Of a DNA stretch of 55,001 bases, positions 7,522 to 15,306 are shown in pieces. The notes beneath the pieces were generated by a model. That model saw only the letters and a program-made list of their open reading frames with translations, ran no database searches and was not told the origin of the DNA. This DNA comes from Phycisphaerales bacterium UBA2218 (lineage in GTDB: Bacteria > Planctomycetota > Phycisphaerae > Sedimentisphaerales > Anaerobacaceae). The stretch covers positions 284 through 55,284 of the forward strand of contig DCUI01000295.1 of the NCBI GenBank assembly GCA_002327785.1, read 5' to 3'. Positions within the stretch are counted from its first letter, which is position 1; each line of letters begins with the position of its first letter. The position numbers and the translations under genes were made by a program.

Positions 7522-10269
7522 TTACGCCCCGCCCCTTTCCTTCGCAGACCTCAAATAGAGAACTGCATCCCCATCAAACGGCGTTTTGAACGTGCGTTTC
7601 TCACCTCCGCCGGTGCGCTCGTCCGCCACGGTGTCGCCGGAGCGTGGATTGAACCACTCGACGGCGATTGGGCCGGATGCTGAGCCGAGATCCACCGTTG
7701 CGCCACCTCCGTCGGGCAGGTAGACCAAGTACTCCTTGCCCGGATCGGCAAGGCAGAATCCGGTCGATGCGAGTTCGGATCGCGGCGTCATCGCGGCCAG
7801 GTTCACCCTGCGCGCGTATCGGAGCGTGTAGCCGAGGTTACGGCGGAGCAGCTCGAACTTCGGATCGAAGCGATTGCCCAGCACGGAGCCGTCGTAAGGG
7901 TCCATGAAGATCGGGTTGTGTCCGCGCAGGAAGCTCCGCCAGACCCAGCCGTGGTTGCCGCCGACGCCCCAGATATGATCGGTGTCGAGCAGGCTGACTT
8001 TCGTCCCATCCCACGCGGGCGCTGGGTCGCGATAGCCATCCTGTCCGCCCGGTGAGATCCAATCGGCCGGACTGGCCAGCATACTGTCGGTTCTCTCGCC
8101 GCCGTGGCCCGTGAGGCCGACGGGGTGCCGCTTGGGCTTCGTCCGCTCATAGTCCTGGATGGTTTTGACGACCCACCAGTTCCATTCCTTCTCGCCCCCT
8201 TCGTTGATGACCTCGAAGAGCACGTTGTCCAGGTCGTTCACGGTATCCACTACCTTGCGGATATAGGCCGCCTGCAGGGCCGTGATCGCAGGGCTGGTCA
8301 GGGAGTGAATCTCCAGGACGTTGCTGTCGCCGTTCAAATCGCCCGTGATGCGATTGACGTTGTTGTCCGGATGGAAAGGATGACCGCGATACGCCCAGCC
8401 GTCGGGGGTCGGCGGCCGACGGTTGCCATGGCGAAGTCCCCAGCCTTCGAACAGCATCACCGAGACGTAGATTCCCCGCTCTCCGGCGGCGCGGACCCGC
8501 ATCCGCAGACGCTCGAAGTACTGCGGATTGAACTTCGTGAGGTCGAACTTGGGCTTGCCGTCCAGCGCATCGCCCGGCCCGGTTCGCGCCCAGGGCAACG
8601 GGGCAACCTGATGGACAAAGTCCTTCCCCAATTCGCGATTCGCCTGCGTGTCCCACGTCACCGAGTCCCACGCCCACAGACGAATGAAGTTGTGGTCGTA
8701 CTTTCGGAGGAACTCCAGGTACGCATTGAAATCGAATGGCGCCGGCGCGTCGGCCCTGTCCATATCGACGAGGTTGTTCCAAGTGTGCGAGCCGGTGAGA
8801 TAGATGGCCTTGCCGCTGTTGTCTGTGAAGTAGCGAGGATTGGTCGGATGAACCCGCAGGGGACCGGCAGCCAGCGGATTGGCCCGGAGCATTATTGCGA
8901 CCCAATGGCCTTGCGCGGGGGCACTGAGCGTGACCACCGCGCGGCCCTCGATGGTTTCCCGCTTGCCCCATTCGCCCGTTCCGATGTCGATCCAGCGCAC
9001 GTCGAAGCGGCCCGGCGCGTCCTTGAGGTCCAGGCCGACGGACCCGCCGTCGGTGAAGTAGAGTGCATACGCCACGCCGGGACGGGCAGCCAGGTACGCC
9101 TCGTTTCCCGCGCGATCGCTGAGCAGGTGGTTGGCGGGCTCCACGTCCCACAGCTTGATGAGCGACTCCAGTTTACGGGCAGCCCTGATGGCGGCGACCG
9201 CCGGCTGAGAGAGGCCCAGGCCGGAATCGGGCCGATGGAATCTCGCGGACGCCGCTCCGCCGATGACATGACGCCAGAATCGCTCCAGGCCGTCGCGGTT
9301 GTTGCCGAAGCGCCCGCCGTCGGCGCCGTAGGTCTTCACCGTGTTGAGTGGGCGAGGCTGACCAGCCACGCGAGCCCGCACCCACTGGAAATTGTCCCAA
9401 TGTTCCTGGCCCTTCTTCTGATTGTTCTGGGAGACATCGGCGAAGTCATACCGCTCGGGATGATCGAGCGTCCGCTTGTGCTCGTCGGACTTGAGGTCCC
9501 AGGCATCCCACATCTCGGTGACGCAGACTTTCTTGCCGGCTTCGGTGACGCGGCGGCGAATGTGGCCGGCCCAGTAAGCGCCCCACGCTTCCTGGCCGGA
9601 GGTTTCGTTGTCCATGCAATAGAGCACGTGATCGTGCTTGAGCGAGCACGACAGCATTTTGTCCACGAAACGCTGCTGGTATTTGAAGACCACGGTGTTG
9701 TTCCGCTGGTCCGGCGTCGTGAAGAAGAACGGCTGCTTGTTGGCGCCCGGGTGGTCGGGGTAGTGCTCCGCGAAGCCCGATTGCTCGTAGGTGTAGTTGA
9801 CGTTGTTCTTTGGATTGTACGGATGCGGTTCCCAGTTCTTGGTCGAGTAATCGAATCGGTCCCAGACCTCGATCTGCACGATGATGTCCCGCTCGGCGGT
9901 CCAGCGGAGCATGTTCTCGAACCGCCGCCAGTATTCGTCGTTCCATCGTTCGAGATCGTACTTACCGTCGGGCCGTTGCTGGAACGGGTAGACCTCGAAT
10001 CCCTTGTCCGACCGGTCGCTCATCGTGTTGCGGATGTAGTTGCCGCCGGCGGCCCGGATCTCGTCGAGGTGCTCCTTGAGGTCCGGAATCTGGAACAGGT
10101 TGTCGTCCTTGCTCCCGCCGAGCAGCAGTACAGGCTGACCTCTGTATTGCCAATAGCAGGGATTTTTCGACCACGGCCGGATGCCGTTGGCGCCGTCGGC
10201 CGCCCAAGCGGCGACATGGATAACGGGGGCAATGCTCAGGATCAGCGAAAGCAGAAGCAGTCTCTTCAT
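7522..10269 (-). CDS. Exported protein with two tandem glycoside-hydrolase-like TIM barrels
   Basis: A 915-residue protein with a signal peptide (MKRLLLLSLILSIAPVIHVA). The first half (about 28-465) begins GIRPWSKNPCYWQYRGQPVLLLGGS and looks DUF6298-like; YCMDNETSGQ holds a candidate acidic residue. The second half (about 470-915) begins VHPTNPRYFTDNSGKAIYL and resembles DUF4038-type hydrolases, with VINEGG and LLDTDHIWG motifs. It ends in a collagen-binding-like beta domain (PFDGDAVLYL). Start: ATG at 10269 after an AAGGA box. It is divergent from the MFS permease gene, with a 186-base shared upstream region. The domain names are recalled, not searched. Confidence 0.75.
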   Translation of the reverse strand: MKRLLLLSLILSIAPVIHVAAWAADGANGIRPWSKNPCYWQYRGQPVLLLGGSKDDNLFQIPDLKEHLDEIRAAGGNYIRNTMSDRSDKGFEVYPFQQRPDGKYDLERWNDEYWRRFENMLRWTAERDIIVQIEVWDRFDYSTKNWEPHPYNPKNNVNYTYEQSGFAEHYPDHPGANKQPFFFTTPDQRNNTVVFKYQQRFVDKMLSCSLKHDHVLYCMDNETSGQEAWGAYWAGHIRRRVTEAGKKVCVTEMWDAWDLKSDEHKRTLDHPERYDFADVSQNNQKKGQEHWDNFQWVRARVAGQPRPLNTVKTYGADGGRFGNNRDGLERFWRHVIGGAASARFHRPDSGLGLSQPAVAAIRAARKLESLIKLWDVEPANHLLSDRAGNEAYLAARPGVAYALYFTDGGSVGLDLKDAPGRFDVRWIDIGTGEWGKRETIEGRAVVTLSAPAQGHWVAIMLRANPLAAGPLRVHPTNPRYFTDNSGKAIYLTGSHTWNNLVDMDRADAPAPFDFNAYLEFLRKYDHNFIRLWAWDSVTWDTQANRELGKDFVHQVAPLPWARTGPGDALDGKPKFDLTKFNPQYFERLRMRVRAAGERGIYVSVMLFEGWGLRHGNRRPPTPDGWAYRGHPFHPDNNVNRITGDLNGDSNVLEIHSLTSPAITALQAAYIRKVVDTVNDLDNVLFEVINEGGEKEWNWWVVKTIQDYERTKPKRHPVGLTGHGGERTDSMLASPADWISPGGQDGYRDPAPAWDGTKVSLLDTDHIWGVGGNHGWVWRSFLRGHNPIFMDPYDGSVLGNRFDPKFELLRRNLGYTLRYARRVNLAAMTPRSELASTGFCLADPGKEYLVYLPDGGGATVDLGSASGPIAVEWFNPRSGDTVADERTGGGEKRTFKTPFDGDAVLYLRSAKERGGA

Positions 10270-10455
10270 GGTAATCCTTTCGATTCAACTGTCATCCCAT
10301 GCTAATCGGAGAGGCAATAAGCGTCAACGCGGCGGGCGGTTTCTTTCTGGCCAAAGCCCCGCGTCCCAGGTATGATTGCCGTTATCCCGCAGGGACTCGC
10401 GGCCGTGCGCGACCGTGCCGAGCCCGGGGCCGATTCTATCCGAAGGAGATGTCGA

Positions 10456-11706
10456 ATGAACGCCATGCCCTTGAGCGTCCGAATCCGTCTGAGCGCCATG
10501 ATGTTTCTGCAGTACATGATGTTCGCCGTCTGGTGGGTGCAGTTGGCCGGCTACCTCGCCAAGATCGGCGTCACGGGCACTCTGAAAGCCTTGATCCTGA
10601 GCAGCATGGCCCTGGGCAGCCTGGTGTCGCCGGTCTTCGGCATGGTCGCCGATCGCCACTTCGCCAGTCAGAAGGTGCTTATGGCCATGAACTTCGCCTG
10701 TGCCGGCCTGCTTTTTCTCGCGGCCCTGGTGAACAGCCCGGTCGCTTTGTTCGTGCTCCTGCTGCTGGCAATGATCTGCTACATGCCCACGTGGAGCTTG
10801 ACCAGCGCGGTGGCCATGGCCCACGCCCCCTCCGAGAAGTTCCCTCAGATCCGGGTATTCGGGTCGATTGGCTGGGCGTCGGCCCTGGTATTCAGCGTCG
10901 TAGCGGACAGGTTCTTCAACGCCAAGATTGACGGCACCAACATCCCCCTGTACTGCGGGGCCGGCACAGCCCTTGTGGCAGCGCTGCTGAATCTGACCCT
11001 GCCCAACACGCCCCCGCCGGCCAAGGGCCAGCCCGCCTCGATCATCGACGTGCTCGGTCTGCGGGCACTGGGTCTTCTCAAGAGCGGCAATTTTGCCTTC
11101 TTCATGCTCATCTCCATGATCGCGATGATTCCCTTCACGATGTACTTTTCATTCGCCTCGCAATTCTTCATGAGCCAAGGCTTCGAGCTGGTGACGGCAA
11201 GAATGAGCTGGGGGCAAATCTCAGAGATGTTCATCATGCTCCTGGTCCCTATCGCGCTGACGCGCTATGGCGCCAAGTGGGCAATCACGGCGGGCCTTGG
11301 GGCGTTGGTGGTGCGCTACGTCGCGTTCCTGGCCGGTGGCGTGCTGGGCCAACCATGGCTCTACTACATCGCCATTCTCATCCACGGGGCGATCTTCGGC
11401 TTCCTCATCGTCGGCGGTCAGGTGTACGTGGATAAGAAAGCGACGCCGGAGATCAAGGCGCAGGCGCAGGGGCTGGTTGGACTGCTTCTGTTCGGCGTAG
11501 GTATGCTCATCGGCACATTCGCCAGCGAGCATCTGATCAACATGTACACGGCCGAAACGATGGTCGGGAACGTCATGACAGAAGTAACGAATTGGAACGC
11601 AGTCTGGGTCATCATGACAGCCTTGTCGGCTGTTCTGATGGCAGCGTTCTGGCTGATCTTCCGGGACGATGTGCTGAAGAAGTCCGCACCGAGCGCAGCG
11701 GCATGA
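10456..11706 (+). CDS. MFS transporter, nucleoside:H+ symporter-like
   Basis: A 416-residue, 12-helix inner-membrane permease of the major facilitator superfamily. The N-terminus (IRLSAMMFLQYMMFAVWW) and overall pattern fit the NupG/XapB-like nucleoside:proton symporter group, members of which in planctomycetes often sit in sugar-use clusters. I chose the ATG at 10456 because AAGGAG lies 7-8 bases upstream and the first helix follows directly; longer in-frame starts lack a box. Its stop overlaps the start of the Nramp-like gene (ATGA), so the two are translationally coupled. Substrate may be a nucleoside or a sugar released by the neighbouring hydrolases. Confidence 0.8.
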   Translation: MNAMPLSVRIRLSAMMFLQYMMFAVWWVQLAGYLAKIGVTGTLKALILSSMALGSLVSPVFGMVADRHFASQKVLMAMNFACAGLLFLAALVNSPVALFVLLLLAMICYMPTWSLTSAVAMAHAPSEKFPQIRVFGSIGWASALVFSVVADRFFNAKIDGTNIPLYCGAGTALVAALLNLTLPNTPPPAKGQPASIIDVLGLRALGLLKSGNFAFFMLISMIAMIPFTMYFSFASQFFMSQGFELVTARMSWGQISEMFIMLLVPIALTRYGAKWAITAGLGALVVRYVAFLAGGVLGQPWLYYIAILIHGAIFGFLIVGGQVYVDKKATPEIKAQAQGLVGLLLFGVGMLIGTFASEHLINMYTAETMVGNVMTEVTNWNAVWVIMTALSAVLMAAFWLIFRDDVLKKSAPSAAA

Positions 11707-13289
11707 AACGGTGGAAGACGGGCTTGAGGTCGGAGGGTGAGAGCTGTGGGGATCAGATCCCTTCGGTCTCCAGCTTGGAGCCTGTGGTCTGCGATGTCCA
11801 GGCGCCGCCCAAGAGCCTCGTCGGCACCCTGGCAAGGCTCGGCCCGGGTATGATCATCGCCGGCTCTATCGTCGGCTCGGGCGAGTTGATCGCCACCACG
11901 AAGACCGGGGCCGAGGCCGGTTTCTGGCTGCTGTGGCTGATTCTTATCGGATGTATCATCAAAGTCTCCACGCAGATCGAGTTCGCCCGGCACACGATCA
12001 CCTGGGGCCAGACGCCGTTGATAGCGATTAACGAGGTCCCCGGCCCGCGACTGAGGGTCAACTGGCTGGTCGGCTATTGGACGTTCATGACGGTTCTGAT
12101 CGTCTTCCAGCAGGGCGGCATCCTCGGTGGGGTCGGCCAGACCCTCGCCATGACCCGCCCGCTGACCGCCTACGGGATCGAATACAACCGCCTCCAGGAC
12201 GAACTCGCACAGAACAGGATCCAACTCAAACTCCTTGAAACGAAAGGCCACGATGACTCTCGCGTTGCGGAACTGCGGCGGGATGTCGCAAGCCTCAGCC
12301 ATCAGATCGCCGAACGCCGCGAGCCTTATGACCCCTATCTCTGGGCGGGAATCCTGGCCGCCGCAACTTCCATCCTGCTGTACGTGGGAAGATACAAGAT
12401 CATCCAGCTCGTTGCGACAGCCCTTGTAGCCACGTTCACCCTTGTGACCATTCTCACCCTGGTCGCCCTCCAGATGAGATCGGAATGGGCGGTCTCGGCC
12501 CAGGAACTGGCGAACGGATTGAGCTTCCACCTGCCCCCATCAGGCTCGGCGGGCGGCAATCCTGTCCGTACCGCGCTGGGGGCTTTCGGTATCATCGGGG
12601 TAGGAGCATCCGAATTGCTCATATATCCGTACTGGTGCTTGGAGAAGGGCTACGCCCGATGCACCGGGCCGCGCGACGGAAGCGCCGCGTGGGTCGAACG
12701 CGCCCGAGGCTGGATCCGTGTGCTGTACGTCGATGCCTGGAGCTCCATGGTGGTGTACACATTCGCGACGGTGGCGTTCTACCTGCTCGGGGCCGCCGTG
12801 CTGGGCCGGATCGGGCTCAACCCCCAAGGACGGGATATGGTGCGGACACTGGCTGCGATGTATGTTCCCGTCTTCGGCCCGCTGGCCCACCCGATCTTTC
12901 TCTGCGGAGCATTCGCCGTGCTGTATTCGACGTTGTTCGTCGCGGCCGCCGGCAACTCGAGGATGGTCGCCGACGGCATGGGCCTGTACGGCCTCACCGA
13001 CGGCTCCGAAGCGGCGCGTACGAAGTGGACGCGAAGAATCAGCGCGGTCTGGCCGTTCATCGCACTGGTGCTGTACGCCTTCGTCCGAGCGCCCGCCGCA
13101 ATGATCGTCGCCTGCGGCATCACCCAATCGATCATGCTGCCTCTGCTTGGCGGAGCGGCCTTGTTCTTCCGATACCGCCGCAGCGACCCCAACCTGCAAC
13201 CGGGCCGACTTTGGGACGCCATGCTCTGGACCGCCTTCGCCGCTTTCCTGGTCGTTGGCGTTTGGTCCGTTTTTGCCGTATTCAAGTGA
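11703..13289 (+). CDS. Nramp-fold transporter lacking the canonical metal-binding motifs
   Basis: A 528-residue membrane protein of the Nramp/APC-like fold (about 11 helices), starting at an ATG that overlaps the permease stop. True Nramp Mn/Fe transporters carry DPGN in helix 1 and MPH in helix 6. Here the helix 1 position reads GSIVGSGELIATT (near 54-66) and helix 6 reads GVGASELLIYPYW (near 300), so neither motif is present. A charged, coiled-coil-like insertion (about 160-215) interrupts the membrane helices. Its coupling with a nucleoside/sugar-type permease and a LacI regulator suggests a substrate other than Mn or Fe. Function is unproven. Confidence 0.7.
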   Translation: MKRWKTGLRSEGESCGDQIPSVSSLEPVVCDVQAPPKSLVGTLARLGPGMIIAGSIVGSGELIATTKTGAEAGFWLLWLILIGCIIKVSTQIEFARHTITWGQTPLIAINEVPGPRLRVNWLVGYWTFMTVLIVFQQGGILGGVGQTLAMTRPLTAYGIEYNRLQDELAQNRIQLKLLETKGHDDSRVAELRRDVASLSHQIAERREPYDPYLWAGILAAATSILLYVGRYKIIQLVATALVATFTLVTILTLVALQMRSEWAVSAQELANGLSFHLPPSGSAGGNPVRTALGAFGIIGVGASELLIYPYWCLEKGYARCTGPRDGSAAWVERARGWIRVLYVDAWSSMVVYTFATVAFYLLGAAVLGRIGLNPQGRDMVRTLAAMYVPVFGPLAHPIFLCGAFAVLYSTLFVAAAGNSRMVADGMGLYGLTDGSEAARTKWTRRISAVWPFIALVLYAFVRAPAAMIVACGITQSIMLPLLGGAALFFRYRRSDPNLQPGRLWDAMLWTAFAAFLVVGVWSVFAVFK

Positions 13290-13314
13290 TATTGATTGCC
13301 CGGGGATCAAGAAG

Positions 13315-14640
13315 ATGAAACAAGGTTCCAGGCCGACACTGAAGGCAATCGCCAGGCAGTTGGGCGTCTCGGTGACTACCGTGTCCCGCTCGCTCAACGG
13401 CAAGGCACAGGAGTATGGGATCAGCAAGAAGACGGAGCAGGCCGTCCGCAAGGCGGCACAGAAGCTCCATTTCTCTCCGGACCCGCTTGCACGAGGCTTG
13501 CGTCTGAACCGGACGTTGAGCATCGGTCTGATTATCCCGGACATATCGAACCCCTACTTTGCGGAGATCGCCAGGAACGTCGAAATGGCCGCACGGGCCG
13601 GGGGCTACTCGGTCATCCTCTGTGACAGCGAGGAGAACACGGACCTGGAGGCGGAGTCGTTGGCGCTCCTGTGCGACCGAAAGGTGGATGGGCTCGTCAT
13701 CGCACCGGTTGGACAATCCGCAGGACATTTCGAGGTGCTTCAGGATGGCGGCCCTCCCGCCGTCGTGATCGACCGCCATTTCCCGCGTCTGAGGCTTCCG
13801 TACGTCATATCGGACAACTACAAGGGGGCAATGGAAGCGACAAGCCACTTCATCGAGCGTGGGCATAGGGCCATTGCCTGCGTTCAGGGCCTCGCACGGA
13901 CTTCGCCGAACCGGGAGAGAGTACGAGGATACCAGGCCGCATTGACGAAGCACGGTATCCCGATCGACAACTCCCTGGTGGCGGGAAGCAGCTTCAGTGA
14001 AGAGAACGGCTACATCTGCGCCAAACTCCTGACCAACAAGGAAAAAGGGATCACGGCGATGCTCGCCTTGAGCAACCTGATTGCATTGGGCATCCTGCAG
14101 GCCCTTTCGGAGGAAGGCCTGAAGGTGCCGGATGACGTGTCGATCATCTGCTTTGACGACCAGCCCTATTGTGCCTATCTGAACCCCCCGATGACGGCGG
14201 TCGAACGGGTTCCCCAGGTATTCTCATGTTACCACAATCGTTTGCGTTTACAGCCGAAAACGATTGAAGGTGCGATAGGCATAGGCCGACGATCTAAATA
14301 CACCGGATCCGTGACGGCCGGTCGAGCTGGTCCACAACAGGCCCGCAGAGGCAGTGAATCGCAGGGGGCGCCTCCGCGATCCCGTAGCGAGGCCGGCCGC
14401 GTGGAAGAGGAAAGGTATGCCCAAGAGAAGTGCCTTTACGCTCATCGAACTGCTGGTCGTCGTCGCCATCATCGCCCTGCTGATGGCTATTCTCATGCCG
14501 ACGCTGCAGCGCGCCCGACAACAGGCTCGTGCGGTAGCGTGCCAGTCCAATCTCAGGCAGATGGGACTGACCTTCTCGATGTACACGAGCGACAACAACG
14601 GCCATTTTCACCAGGAAGCCGGCAGCGACCCGCGCCATAG
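13315..14640 (+). CDS. LacI-family transcriptional regulator, C-terminus lost
   Basis: The start at 13315 gives an N-terminal LacI helix-turn-helix (LKAIARQLGVSVTTVSRSLNG) and a periplasmic-binding-protein-like effector domain (SIGLIIPDISNPYFAEIARN, then DVSIICFDDQPY). Similarity to the family stops at about residue 301 (AVERVPQ, base 14217). The last 40-50 residues of the effector domain are absent, and the frame then runs to 14640 through unrelated sequence, overlapping the pseudopilin gene by 224 bases. Other frames after 14217 do not restore the family sequence, so this is a deletion or rearrangement rather than a simple frameshift. It may be inactive or altered. It follows the transporter pair by 25 bases. 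Confidence 0.75.
   Translation: MKQGSRPTLKAIARQLGVSVTTVSRSLNGKAQEYGISKKTEQAVRKAAQKLHFSPDPLARGLRLNRTLSIGLIIPDISNPYFAEIARNVEMAARAGGYSVILCDSEENTDLEAESLALLCDRKVDGLVIAPVGQSAGHFEVLQDGGPPAVVIDRHFPRLRLPYVISDNYKGAMEATSHFIERGHRAIACVQGLARTSPNRERVRGYQAALTKHGIPIDNSLVAGSSFSEENGYICAKLLTNKEKGITAMLALSNLIALGILQALSEEGLKVPDDVSIICFDDQPYCAYLNPPMTAVERVPQVFSCYHNRLRLQPKTIEGAIGIGRRSKYTGSVTAGRAGPQQARRGSESQGAPPRSRSEAGRVEEERYAQEKCLYAHRTAGRRRHHRPADGYSHADAAARPTTGSCGSVPVQSQADGTDLLDVHERQQRPFSPGSRQRPAP
14235..14266. promoter_or_regulatory. Candidate LacI-type operator
   Basis: Perfect 9-bp inverted repeat CAATCGTTT/AAACGATTG with a 14-base spacer. Inside it, the minus strand at 14253-14238 reads CTGTAAACGCAAACGA, 14 of 16 matches to the cre-type consensus WTGNNARCGNWWWCAW bound by LacI-family proteins. 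It lies between the broken end of lacI and the pseudopilin gene, so it could control the pseudopilin/LamG pair. Confidence 0.5.
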
Positions 14641-15205
14641 CTGGGTGCCCGCGATGCGGCCCTACTACAGCCGCGAGCCGAAGATTCGCTCCTGCCCGGC
14701 AACCAGCAAGTTCTACAGTGATGGCGTAACCGGACCGTTCGTCGGCTGGGGCGTGTACGGCGAAGGTCAGATTCCGACCGTGCCCGACTTCGCAATCCGG
14801 GGCGATTGCGGCAGCTTCGGCCTGAACGCCTGGGTCGCCAACGACACCGCCGACATGCACCAGAAGAAGAACTGGCGAACCGTCCATGTCCAGGGCGGCT
14901 ACCAGATTCCGGTGTTCGTCGATTGTCAGTGGGTGGATGGACTGCCCGAGCCCTATGACAACCCGCCGGAGTTCGATGGTCAGTGCCCCTGGCAGTGGTA
15001 TGGCAACGCGATGCGAAGCTTCTGCATCGACCGGCACAACGGGTTCGTAAACAGCGTTTTCCTGGACGTTTCGGTGCGGCCCATCGGCTTGAAGGAACTG
15101 TGGCAATTGCACTGGCATCGCCAGTGGGCCAAGGATCCTGCAGCGGCCACAACGCCCATCTGGCCGAACTGGATGAGGCATTTCAAGGATTACGCAGACA
15201 AATAG
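14417..15205 (+). CDS. Type IV pilin-like protein with prepilin leader (H-X9-DG type)
   Basis: A 262-residue protein with a class III prepilin signal, KRSAFTLIELLVVVAIIALL, cut by prepilin peptidase before the Phe; the residue before the cut is Ala rather than the usual Gly. A large soluble domain follows, ending DRHNGFVNSVFLDVSVRPIGLKELW, the form seen in the abundant planctomycete pseudopilins (DUF1559-like or H-X9-DG). These are thought to sit at the cell surface or in a secretion pseudopilus. Start: ATG at 14417 behind GAGGAAAGG. It overlaps the read-through tail of the broken lacI. The LamG/PA14 gene follows 101 bases later and may share its transcript. Confidence 0.85.
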   Translation: MPKRSAFTLIELLVVVAIIALLMAILMPTLQRARQQARAVACQSNLRQMGLTFSMYTSDNNGHFHQEAGSDPRHSWVPAMRPYYSREPKIRSCPATSKFYSDGVTGPFVGWGVYGEGQIPTVPDFAIRGDCGSFGLNAWVANDTADMHQKKNWRTVHVQGGYQIPVFVDCQWVDGLPEPYDNPPEFDGQCPWQWYGNAMRSFCIDRHNGFVNSVFLDVSVRPIGLKELWQLHWHRQWAKDPAAATTPIWPNWMRHFKDYADK

Positions 15206-15306
15206 AACGTGACGCAGGCTGTCGGCATGGCTGGGAGAGAAGATCGTTCCGGTATGTCCGGAACGTGAGTGTTCGATTCTATGACTGTTGTGGAAGGAGG
15301 CATGTC

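Noticed and set aside
13147..13314. Upstream extension of the LacI frame
   Set aside because: It overlaps the transporter's C-terminal coding region, and the helix-turn-helix begins right after ATG 13315.
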